A DNA stretch of 64,000 bases, from the NCBI GenBank assembly GCA_006969385.1, contig CP030884.1, positions 2,914,001-2,978,000 of the forward strand. The letters run 5' to 3'. The stretch is from Planctomycetaceae bacterium (lineage in GTDB: Bacteria > Planctomycetota > Phycisphaerae > UBA1845 > UTPLA1). Below are positions 1 through 7,905 of the stretch, piece after piece. Made by a program: the position numbers and the translations under genes. The notes under the pieces were generated by a model, which was given only the letters and a program-made list of their open reading frames with translations, was not told where the DNA came from and did no database searches. Each line of letters starts with the position of its first letter. Positions within the stretch are counted from its first letter, which is position 1.

Positions 1-498
1 TGTCCGAGGGAATACCCCAACCACGCGAAATACCGTACTGGCGTCGTTTGATTTTTGCCGCGGGAAGCATCGGCGTCTCGCCGGTGGGAAATGCGAACAA
101 GCAGCGGCGGGACGCCGATGCTCCACGACTCGATACCAATACCTGTGATTCAGGTACCTTTAATGCCCGGATCGAGGCAATCAGCGAAGCGTAGATGGCT
201 GGATGAAACGACCAACTGTGGCCTTCGCGCCTGCTGACGGACCGGCGTTCAGCAGAACGATGCCGCTCGTAGCTAGACGTTGTTTAAATGATCTTGGATC
301 GGATGTGCTTGTGGGGCGGAGGTTTAAGCCCTCTTTGCCGTTTTAGCTTGTAGGGATCGTCTCCGTCCCGGCGAGGCGTACTCTCGTGTCTTACCGGGGC
401 CACGCCGATACTTCGAACGCGATGTTACCAATCGATAACGGTCGGCGCATTGACATGATCCCGAACCGATCTAAACTTCTGGATTCGGCGTTGTTATT
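1..498. other. gene-free stretch at window start
   Basis: I see no convincing coding sequence here; the short open frames lack ribosome sites and protein character. One inverted repeat is visible at 231-255 (CTGCTGA paired with TCAGCAG around an 11-base loop) with no T-run after it. The region ends at the tRNA gene. Confidence 0.4.
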
Positions 499-572
499 GA
501 CCCCGTAGCTCAATTGGATAGAGCGCAGCCCTGCGAAGGCTGAGGTTGGTCGTTCGAATCGACTCGGGGTCG
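499..572 (+). tRNA. tRNA-Arg (anticodon GCG)
   Basis: A complete cloverleaf can be drawn. The 7-bp acceptor stem pairs 499-505 with 565-571 and the discriminator is G572. The D-arm is GCTC/GAGC at 508-511 and 521-524, with GGA in the loop (A20, an arginine identity base). The anticodon stem is CAGCC/GGCTG at 526-530 and 538-542, and the anticodon GCG is at 533-535 in the loop CTGCGAA. The T-arm is 548-552/560-564 with loop TTCGAAT. CCA is not encoded. The anticodon reads CGC/CGU arginine codons; most bacteria use an A34 (inosine) tRNA for these codons. Confidence 0.93.
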
Positions 573-652
573 TTTTCTCTTCTTTCAAATCCGCCCGCTG
601 CCTGCCCGTGGCGTCTGCATTCCGGCGGTATTTCATCTATATTTCCAATGAG

Positions 653-1903
653 ATGATCACGACCAAGACCCCAACAGGCCTGGACGACATCGCCGCCCGC
701 GTGCGTGCCGGTGAGCGACTGAGTTACGAAGACGGTGTGCTTCTATTCGAGTCGCCCGACATCTTTACGATCGGGCGCTTGGCTGACGAGGTGCGCCGCC
801 GCCTGCACGGTCGCGCGGCCTATTACAATATCAACCGTCATATCAACTATTCGAATTACTGCGTGTTGCGCTGCAAGTTCTGCTCTTTTTATCGACCTTA
901 CCCGACGGGCAAGAACGCTGCAGGGCAGACGAAGACGGACGATGCCGCAACGCAAGCAGGTATCTCCAGCGGCGGTAGCGATATACATCTGTCTTTGTTG
1001 CACGACGCGCCGGCGGATGAATACGAGTACTCGGTGGAGGAGATTGCCGAACAGGCCAAGGCGGCGGCCGATTACGGCGCAACAGAAGTGCACATCGTCG
1101 GCGGGCTGCATCCGAAGTTGCCGTTCGAATATTATTTAGATATGTGTCGCGCCATTCGTGAAGCCGCCCCGGCATTGCACATCAAGGCGTTTACGGCGAT
1201 CGAGATTATTCACTTCGGGCGCATCGCCAAGCCGCGCTTGTCGATCGCGGAAGTGCTAACACAACTGCGGGACGCGGGCTTGGGCAGCTTGCCGGGCGGC
1301 GGGGCGGAAATCTTCGACGACCGCGTACACGACGAAGCGTTTCGCAATAAGGTTGGCGAAGAGGGCTGGTTCGATGTGCATCGCAACGCGCACGACTTGG
1401 GTATTCCATCCAACGCGACGATGTTATACGGCCATATCGAACGACCGGCCGAGCGCGTAACGCATATGGTGAAGATTCGCGAACATCAGGATGAATCTTT
1501 GGCGCGCGGCAAGGCGGCCTTCAATTGCTTTATCCCGCTCTCGTTTATTCCGGATGGCAGCGAGTTCGACGATCGCCCGGGGCCGACCGGGTTGGACGAT
1601 TTGAAAACGCTGGCGATCAGTCGCCTGATGCTCGACAACATCTCGCACATCAAGGCCTTTTGGATCATGCAGTCGGCGAAGCTGGCGCAGATGTCGTTAT
1701 CGTGGGGCGTCGACGATATCGACGGCACCGTGGTGCAATACGATATCACCAAGCGCGAAGGCGGCAGCGGCAATCGGCATCAGGAATTGACCGTGGACGC
1801 GTTGACGCGTTTGATTCACGAAGCTGGGTTCGACCCAATCGAGCGCGAAACACTTTACCGACGCGTGCGTCGCGACGGGGCTGCGTGGTCGATTGTCGAC
1901 TAG
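653..1903 (+). CDS. mqnE: radical SAM enzyme, aminodeoxyfutalosine synthase (MqnE)-like
   Basis: This is a probable aminodeoxyfutalosine synthase, which joins the enolpyruvyl side chain of chorismate-derived 3-carboxyvinyloxybenzoate to SAM in the futalosine route to menaquinone. The CxxxCxxC iron-sulfur motif (CVLRCKFC) lies near residues 73-80, followed by FYR. A GGLHP motif and a PGGGAEIF motif typical of the MqnE/MqnC/CofH group follow. The protein is about 416 residues, longer than the usual 370-390. The excess is a Gly/Ala/Thr-rich insertion of roughly 35 residues just after the cluster. I chose ATG 653; an in-frame ATG at 608 would add 15 residues next to the tRNA. MqnC or CofH is the alternative, but the GGGAEIF context favours MqnE. 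Confidence 0.8.
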   Translation: MITTKTPTGLDDIAARVRAGERLSYEDGVLLFESPDIFTIGRLADEVRRRLHGRAAYYNINRHINYSNYCVLRCKFCSFYRPYPTGKNAAGQTKTDDAATQAGISSGGSDIHLSLLHDAPADEYEYSVEEIAEQAKAAADYGATEVHIVGGLHPKLPFEYYLDMCRAIREAAPALHIKAFTAIEIIHFGRIAKPRLSIAEVLTQLRDAGLGSLPGGGAEIFDDRVHDEAFRNKVGEEGWFDVHRNAHDLGIPSNATMLYGHIERPAERVTHMVKIREHQDESLARGKAAFNCFIPLSFIPDGSEFDDRPGPTGLDDLKTLAISRLMLDNISHIKAFWIMQSAKLAQMSLSWGVDDIDGTVVQYDITKREGGSGNRHQELTVDALTRLIHEAGFDPIERETLYRRVRRDGAAWSIVD

Positions 1904-2091
1904 CTCGCTCGGGCGGTTGCGAAAACGGTTTACTCTCGTAAAGAATCGTCGCGTCACAAGTTTCAAAACTGCGGCAAGGCTTTGACTGACAAGGCATTAC
2001 GCGTAAAATCGAACTGTTTCAATATTGGTGGTAATGCGGTGGGGAATCCCAGCATTTCGTTTCCAGACGCATCAGAGAGACACAACACGAT

Positions 2092-3258
2092 ATGGCAACG
2101 ATGAACTTTGAGCTGACCGAGGACCTGGCGGCATTTCGGGATTTGGCACGGAAATTCGCGGAAGAACAAATTGCGCCACACGCGCGCAAGTGGGACGACG
2201 AAAAGTGGATTCCCGATGAGGTGATTCAGGCGATGGGGCAGGCGGGCCTGCTTGGCGTGACGGTGCCGGAGCAATTCGGCGGCTCGGGTCAGGGCCTGCT
2301 CGGTATGACGGTCATCGTCGAAGAGATCGCGCGCTGGTGCGGGGCGACGGCGCTGTTTATCGCCGCGCACTCGGGCTTGTGCACGACGCATATCCGCTTG
2401 GCCGGTAACGAACAACAACAAGCCGAATGGTTGCCCAAGCTGGCAACGGGTGAAGTGATCGGTTCGTGGTGTTTGAGCGAACCCGAATGCGGAACCGACG
2501 CCGAAGCGCTGACGACGCGGGCCGAAAAGACGGCCAACGGATGGAAACTCAACGGTAGCAAGTTTTGGATTACGAACGCCAAGCGTGCCGGTGTGTTTGT
2601 GGTGATGGCTCGTACCGAAATCGGCAAGCGCGGCGCGCGCACGATCTCTGGTTTTATTGTCGAGCGCGATCGCCCCGGCGTGATCATCGGCGAGCCGGAA
2701 GACAAGATGGGTATGCGCGCCAGCGATACGGTGCCGGTCAATTTTGAGAACTGCGAAATCCCGGAAGAAAATCTGTGCGGCAATTTGAACGAAGGCTATA
2801 TCGACGCGTTGCGCGTGCTCGATCGCGGTCGCTGCACAATCGGTTCGCTGTCGGTGGGATTGGGCCGCGGCTGTTTGGAAGAAGCGATCAAGTACGCCGC
2901 CGAACGCCAAAGCATGGGCAAGCCGCTGCATGGCCATCAGGCGATTCAGTTAAAGCTGGCGGATATGGAAACGCAGGTGGAAGTGGCGCGCATTCTGGTG
3001 CGCCAAGCCGCCTGTACGCACGACGCGGGCACGCCGGATAAGCAGTTGAGTTCGATTGCCAAGCTTTACGCGTCGGAGATGGCTTCGCGCGTGGGGTGGG
3101 AGTCGATTCAAATCCACGGCGGTGCCGGATACACCAAAGATGTGTGCGTCGAGCGACTGGTGCGCGACGCCAAGTTGTGCGAAATCGGCGAAGGTTCGAG
3201 CGAGGTTCAGCGCATGTTGATCGCCCGCGGTGAGTATGCTCGTCGCGCCGCCGGTTAG
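2092..3258 (+). CDS. acyl-CoA dehydrogenase
   Basis: This is a FAD-dependent acyl-CoA dehydrogenase of 388 residues, the normal family length, which oxidises an acyl-CoA to the 2-enoyl-CoA and passes electrons to ETF. The N-terminal helical domain begins near LTEDLAAFRDLARKFAEE. The middle beta domain carries the family segments CLSEPECGTD and KFWITNA. The C-terminal helical domain contains IQIHGGAGYTKD and ends with the EIGEGSSEVQR segment, whose first E of GEGSSE is at the usual catalytic-base position. A second acyl-CoA dehydrogenase lies 104 bases downstream on the same strand, so the two may form one fatty-acid or branched-chain amino-acid degradation unit. Substrate cannot be told from sequence. 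Confidence 0.9.
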   Translation: MATMNFELTEDLAAFRDLARKFAEEQIAPHARKWDDEKWIPDEVIQAMGQAGLLGVTVPEQFGGSGQGLLGMTVIVEEIARWCGATALFIAAHSGLCTTHIRLAGNEQQQAEWLPKLATGEVIGSWCLSEPECGTDAEALTTRAEKTANGWKLNGSKFWITNAKRAGVFVVMARTEIGKRGARTISGFIVERDRPGVIIGEPEDKMGMRASDTVPVNFENCEIPEENLCGNLNEGYIDALRVLDRGRCTIGSLSVGLGRGCLEEAIKYAAERQSMGKPLHGHQAIQLKLADMETQVEVARILVRQAACTHDAGTPDKQLSSIAKLYASEMASRVGWESIQIHGGAGYTKDVCVERLVRDAKLCEIGEGSSEVQRMLIARGEYARRAAG

Positions 3259-3362
3259 GTCGATTGACTTGCTGAGAACAATCTGCCGCATTTGATTACC
3301 GCGGCAATGAAAATCAACACGCAGCGCAGTATTGCGATGAATTACAGCGGAGCCCATTAGAG

Positions 3363-4571
3363 ATGACTCAGATGACCGACCCGTATCCGTATCTTGCCGA
3401 GGGTATTCCGTTCGGCTACGAGCTGAGCGAAGACCACATCATGCTCCGCGACAGCATTCGCGATTTTGCCCGTAACGTCGTCGCGCCGGGCGCGATGCAG
3501 CGCGATATCGATGGCGCGTTTCCGCACGATATCGTGAAGCAACTCGGCGAGATGGGTTACCTCGGCATTTGCATTCCCGAGCAATACGGCGGTGCCGGGC
3601 TCGATGCGATTGCGTCGACCATCATCGTCGAAGAGCTTTCCTATGCCGATGCGGCGTTGGGCGTGATTAACAGCGTGCAAAACTCGTTGGTGGTCGATCC
3701 GATCGTGAAGTACGGTACCGACGAACAGAAATCGCAATGGCTGCCGAAAATGGCGGCGGGCGAAGTATTGAACTGCTTCAGCCTGAGCGAAGCGGGTTCC
3801 GGTTCGGATGCGGGCGCGATGAAGTGTCGGGCCGTGCTCGAAGGCGACGAGTGGGTGATCAACGGTACTAAACTTTGGGTCACCAATGGTGCCGAGGCCG
3901 ATTTGATTTTGCTGTACGTGCGCACGGAAGACACGGACAAGCGCAATGCATCGGCGTTGCTCGTGCCGAAAAACACGCCCGGTATCACAGTCGGTAAGCA
4001 CGAAGATAAGCTGGGGATTCGCTCGAGCAGCACGACCGAGCTGATTTTTGACAATTGTCGCGTTCCAAAATCGGCGTTGTTGGGCGAGCGCGGGCGCGGG
4101 TTGAACATCGCGTTGCATTCGATCGACGGCGGTCGCATCGGCATTGCGGCGCAGGCGTTGGGTATCGCGCAGGCGGCGCTCGATCGTTCGATCGACTATG
4201 CCCGCGAACGCAAGCAGTTCGGCAACGCCATCGGCGACTATCAGGCGATTCAATGGAAAATCGCCGACATGGCGACACGCGTGGCCGCGTCGCGCGCGCT
4301 GATTTACAAGGGCGCCGCGCTCAAAGCCGCCGGCAAGATCAACGTGTACGTGCCGGCGATGGCGAAGGTGTTTGCCTCCGAAACGGCAACGTTCTGTGCG
4401 AACAATGCCATCCAAATCTTCGGCGGCATGGGCTATTGTCGCGAGAGCGAAGTCGAACGCTACCTACGCGATGCGAAGATCACCGAGATCTACGAAGGTA
4501 CGAGCGAAATGCAACGGGTGACGATTGCGAATTCGCTGATCAAAGATCCGGAGCGGGTGCGCGACGTTTAG
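3363..4571 (+). CDS. acyl-CoA dehydrogenase
   Basis: A second acyl-CoA dehydrogenase of 402 residues. It shows SLSEAGSGSDAG (FAD/substrate region), LWVTNGAEADL, the C-terminal IQIFGGMGYCRE, and IYEGTSEMQR, where the E of YEGTSE is at the catalytic-base position. It is clearly diverged from its neighbour, so the pair is not a recent duplication. An additional in-frame ATG lies four codons in. The gene is followed by a strong intrinsic terminator at 4606-4635, which ends the left core segment just before the integrated element. Confidence 0.9.
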   Translation: MTQMTDPYPYLAEGIPFGYELSEDHIMLRDSIRDFARNVVAPGAMQRDIDGAFPHDIVKQLGEMGYLGICIPEQYGGAGLDAIASTIIVEELSYADAALGVINSVQNSLVVDPIVKYGTDEQKSQWLPKMAAGEVLNCFSLSEAGSGSDAGAMKCRAVLEGDEWVINGTKLWVTNGAEADLILLYVRTEDTDKRNASALLVPKNTPGITVGKHEDKLGIRSSSTTELIFDNCRVPKSALLGERGRGLNIALHSIDGGRIGIAAQALGIAQAALDRSIDYARERKQFGNAIGDYQAIQWKIADMATRVAASRALIYKGAALKAAGKINVYVPAMAKVFASETATFCANNAIQIFGGMGYCRESEVERYLRDAKITEIYEGTSEMQRVTIANSLIKDPERVRDV

Positions 4572-4605
4572 TGCTTTGCCAAAGCGATTATCGATGAGAT
4601 GTAGG

Positions 4606-4635
4606 AAGCCCGCGAAGCGTTCGCGGGCTTTTCTT
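4606..4635 (+). terminator. intrinsic terminator after acyl-CoA dehydrogenase
   Basis: A perfect 11-bp stem (4606-4616 with 4620-4630) around a 3-base GCG loop runs directly into a T-rich tail (CTTTTCTT). It lies 35 bases after the stop codon at 4571. Confidence 0.9.
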
Positions 4636-4671
4636 ATGTGGTGCATGAACGCCGTTTTAATATTTGAAAGT

Positions 4672-4716
4672 AAAGCGGGCGATGGGATTCGAACCCACGA
4701 CGTCCAGCTTGGGAAG
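4672..4716. repeat. attL: 3' fragment of tRNA-Gly gene (left attachment repeat)
   Basis: It matches 34560-34604 except at 4684 and 4696. It contains the 3' acceptor strand, T-arm, variable region and the anticodon-loop side of a minus-strand tRNA-Gly, but no 5' half, so it is not a functional tRNA. By orientation it is the original chromosomal 3' end, displaced by integration. The longest uninterrupted identity with attR is the 20 bases 4697-4716, the likely strand-exchange region. Confidence 0.9.
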
Positions 4717-4832
4717 AACAAACAGTCGGATCCCAAGCCAAGTGGTAACAACGATTAACGTATTGTTCCGCAGGTACTTACTTACTGGTTATCGACTGCG
4801 CCTGGGACTGCTTTCGGCCTGTCCTGAGCGTA

Positions 4833-4857
4833 GTTAGGGCGCAACTAGGGCGCAACT
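4833..4857. repeat. paired GGGCGCAAC repeats inside left end (candidate integrase arm site)
   Basis: GTTAGGGCGCAACT at 4833-4846 is followed immediately by a second AGGGCGCAACT, an 11-base period. The same 14-mer with a second GGGCGCAAC copy occurs inside the right end at 34464-34488. The pairing, direct orientation and symmetric placement near both att cores suggest recombinase or accessory-protein binding sites. Confidence 0.6.
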
Positions 4858-4883
4858 CTGAGCTCAAAGGAGGGGCTTGCCAG

Positions 4884-7800
4884 CTAATCACCTTGAAAAC
4901 GTTGGCGTAGACTATTGTAGTTGTTCTTAACTTCGAACCGTGCTTCGGTGCCTAACGCCTTGAAGTGCTCGCGTCCGCAGTCGATCTTCGCTTGTTCCTT
5001 GGCGCGCAGGTCGCCGCTGAAGAGGCTTCCCTTGGTTTCTACGACGAAGTAGAGGCGGTCCTGGCCATCCACTTCGACCACCACGGCCCAGTCCGGGTTG
5101 TACGAGCCGAGCGGTGTCTCGATCTTGAACCACCCGGGCAACTTCGCATAGACCTTGACCTCCTCGGCACGCTCGAACGCCTTCGCGAAGTGCTCCTCAA
5201 TATCGGAATCGTAGACGACATGCTCGTACACAGACTTCTCGCTCTTGAGCATGTTCTGGTCGAGGTAGCCCATGAGCTCCTCGCTCTCGAACAGTTCTTG
5301 CGCCCACACCTCGTTGTCGCCGATCTTCTGATACTTGATTCCATCTACAAGCAGGAGCTGAAGCTGGTCCTTGATGAACGCCGTGGCTTGCTCCATGAAT
5401 TTCTGCGGATTCCGCCCAAACAATGAGAGTTTCCCACTTCGCCGCAGAATCTCGACGATCGTCCGCCGCGTGAGTTGCGTCTCGTTCTGGAGATATGTCA
5501 CGATGTCTGGGATAGCGAAGTCCTTGGCGTCGTAGACGAACATCTGCTCGGTGCCGTCTTCAGCTCCAACTCCGCCTCGGTCGAGCGTCAGAGTGCCGGT
5601 CCGGAACACGAACCGGGCTTTGCTCACGGCGAGGTCGTTCTCCAACTTTTTCGCGCACTTCCGAATCAGCTCTTCGGGGTCGAAGTCGACGCGAAAAGTG
5701 GTCTTGTGCTTGATGCGGTCCCAGAGCTCTTTGAATCGCTCGTCCAGCATAACCTGCTTGTTCAACTTGACCTTCTTGGCATTATCCGCGTTACGCACAT
5801 TGAGCTTGCCCGCCGCCTTCTTAAGTAGGCGGCCGATCTGCTCCTCGTGGGGCTTAAATTCTTCTGGAAGGTCCAGCTCGCCCTTTGCGAGGTCAGATCG
5901 AAGGCTGTCCTGAATCTTACCGCGAGCGTCGATGTACCCCTTCTGCTCAAGGTGCTCGACAAGCTCTGCGGACTTGTCGGTGCCGAGGTGCTTAATCTCC
6001 TCACCAGTTGCGTCCGTTACAACACGAGCAAACAAGTGACTCATGACAACACCGAAACGGATGCCCTCGTCCTCCTCGATCTCCTTCTGAAGCTTCTCAG
6101 CAAATTCCTCGTACGCCTCGTTCGCCATCACGGTGAGCGTGTTGACATCGAATCCGTAGACGCGCTCGCCGTCTTGGTTCACGGCGATACGCAACCCTCG
6201 GCCGATCTCCTGCCGCTTCTTGATCGTTGAAGCCGTCTCGTTCAGCGTGCAAATCTGGAACACGTTGGGATTGTCCCAGCCCTCTCGGAGCGCCGAGTGC
6301 GAGAAGATGAATTTTAGTGGCGTCTTCAAGTCGAGCAGTCGCTCTTTGTCTTTCATGATGAGCTGATAGGCGCTCTCGTCCGCAGCGGTCTTGCCTTCGC
6401 CACGTGACTCCTTGTACATCTCGACTGTCTGCCCCTTCACCTTTTTCTTGTCGATGGCAAAGTATCCATCGTGAACACCGTCGGCTGCTGTTTCCCGGTC
6501 AAGCCCTTCAAACAGGATGTCGTACTTCGGCTCTTTGATGGCTCGCTTGTACTCCTCCTCAAACATCTGAGCGTATGGTCCATCGACTTTGTTTCCGTCC
6601 TTGTCGTAGCTCCGGTAATTGGCGACCTTGTCGATAAAGAACAGGCTCAGTACCTTGATGCCCTGCGGCCGAAGCTGGAGCTCCTTGTCCAAGTGCTTCT
6701 CGACAGTCTTGCGGATCTGAAGCCGCTTTTCCTCCAAGTCGGCGGCGCCGCCGATCGCGTCACCAAGATGAATCACATCATCGCGACTCGTGAAGCTGAT
6801 GTACTCGTTGCCTTTCTCGCAGTAGATGTTGTCGACGATGAATCCCTCGTAGACGCTCCGCTTCGTGATCTCCTCCAGATCGTCTCCTGGCTTAACCGTC
6901 TTCGTCTTCCTTTGGATGTTGCCGTTCTTCATCCGTAGGTCAACCTCGACCTTGGCTGTGAAGCGGTTCTGGCGGTTGCTGACACTGACGAGTCGAATGA
7001 ACGGCTTGTTATGGCTGTCTTGAATCGTGATGCCTGCGACCTCGATCTGCTTCACGAGCTTCTGCTCGAAGGCGTCGACCGAGTCCAGCTTGTACATCAT
7101 GTTGTGCTTGTCGACGTGCGTCGCCGAGTAGCGAAGCGTACAGATGGGGTTGAGCGAGCGAATCGCCGCTTGGCTCTTCGGAGTCGTGTCCACGCTCTGC
7201 GGTTCGTCAATAATCACCAAAGGGTATGTCGCCTGAATGAACTCGATCGGCTTGCTGCCGGTCATCCGGTCGTGCGGCCGGTGGATGATATTGGCCTTAT
7301 CCTCCTTCTCCGGGTCGTCGAAGCTTTTCCGGAAAGCATCGATGTTGATCACCATGATCTGGATGTAGTCACTCGTGGCGAAGTTCCGCACCTGTCCGAG
7401 CTTCTGCGAGTCGTACACGAAGTAGTCGTAGCGGGCGTTGTCGTAGAGCCCACGGAAGTGCTCTTCGGTCATCTGGAGCGACTTGTAAACGCCTTCCTTG
7501 ATGGCCACGGATGGCACAACGATGATGAACTTGGTGAAGCCGTACTTCTGGTTGAGCTCGAAGATCGACCTGAGATAAACGTACGTCTTACCGGTGCCTG
7601 TCTCCATCTCCACAGTGAAGTCCATGCCTGAGAGCTTCTCGGTGGGGGCGAGCCCATTGCGAAGCTGCACCTCGCGGACATTCTTGAGGATGTCCTCGTC
7701 GAGCAGACGCAGTCGGTTGCCGATGCCAAGGTCGTTGTGCTTGATCCCCGCTTGTTCGAATAGCGGGGCATCGTCGTCCTGCAGCGGCGAGACGGTGAAA

Positions 7801-7895
7801 TTGCTGCGCCCAATTTCTTGGCCCTGGAAGACATCAACGATGCTGGCCGTCGCATCGTGTTGATAGTCGAGCTCGGCGTTGAATCTGATCTTCAT
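4884..7895 (-). CDS. res: type III restriction enzyme Res subunit (helicase-nuclease)
   Basis: A 1003-residue protein with the layout of type III restriction Res subunits. Walker A TGTGKT is at residues 99-104 and the DEAD-like box DEPQ at about 230-233. Helicase C-terminal motifs include SHSALREGWDNPNV and QEIGRGLRI. Near residues 935-965 there is a PD-(D/E)xK-type nuclease segment, NPDW followed by VVETKG. It would translocate from the Mod recognition site and cut DNA when assembled with Mod. It starts 10 bases after the Mod stop with a GGAG ribosome site, so the two are surely co-transcribed. It is the last gene of the minus-strand defence operon and appears intact. Confidence 0.93.
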   Translation of the reverse strand: MKIRFNAELDYQHDATASIVDVFQGQEIGRSNFTVSPLQDDDAPLFEQAGIKHNDLGIGNRLRLLDEDILKNVREVQLRNGLAPTEKLSGMDFTVEMETGTGKTYVYLRSIFELNQKYGFTKFIIVVPSVAIKEGVYKSLQMTEEHFRGLYDNARYDYFVYDSQKLGQVRNFATSDYIQIMVINIDAFRKSFDDPEKEDKANIIHRPHDRMTGSKPIEFIQATYPLVIIDEPQSVDTTPKSQAAIRSLNPICTLRYSATHVDKHNMMYKLDSVDAFEQKLVKQIEVAGITIQDSHNKPFIRLVSVSNRQNRFTAKVEVDLRMKNGNIQRKTKTVKPGDDLEEITKRSVYEGFIVDNIYCEKGNEYISFTSRDDVIHLGDAIGGAADLEEKRLQIRKTVEKHLDKELQLRPQGIKVLSLFFIDKVANYRSYDKDGNKVDGPYAQMFEEEYKRAIKEPKYDILFEGLDRETAADGVHDGYFAIDKKKVKGQTVEMYKESRGEGKTAADESAYQLIMKDKERLLDLKTPLKFIFSHSALREGWDNPNVFQICTLNETASTIKKRQEIGRGLRIAVNQDGERVYGFDVNTLTVMANEAYEEFAEKLQKEIEEDEGIRFGVVMSHLFARVVTDATGEEIKHLGTDKSAELVEHLEQKGYIDARGKIQDSLRSDLAKGELDLPEEFKPHEEQIGRLLKKAAGKLNVRNADNAKKVKLNKQVMLDERFKELWDRIKHKTTFRVDFDPEELIRKCAKKLENDLAVSKARFVFRTGTLTLDRGGVGAEDGTEQMFVYDAKDFAIPDIVTYLQNETQLTRRTIVEILRRSGKLSLFGRNPQKFMEQATAFIKDQLQLLLVDGIKYQKIGDNEVWAQELFESEELMGYLDQNMLKSEKSVYEHVVYDSDIEEHFAKAFERAEEVKVYAKLPGWFKIETPLGSYNPDWAVVVEVDGQDRLYFVVETKGSLFSGDLRAKEQAKIDCGREHFKALGTEARFEVKNNYNSLRQRFQGD

Positions 7896-7905
7896 TTCCG
7901 GCTCC

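Noticed and set aside
1963..2937. 324-residue minus-strand open frame
   Set aside because: It is a shadow of the acyl-CoA dehydrogenase on the opposite strand.
4674..4716. Second tRNA-Gly on the minus strand
   Set aside because: Only the 3' part is present; the acceptor 5' strand and D-arm are absent, so it is an att remnant.
4576..4758. Open frame with GIRTHDVQLGK-type residues at the left att site
   Set aside because: The residues are a translation of the tRNA-Gly fragment and terminator; it is not a gene.
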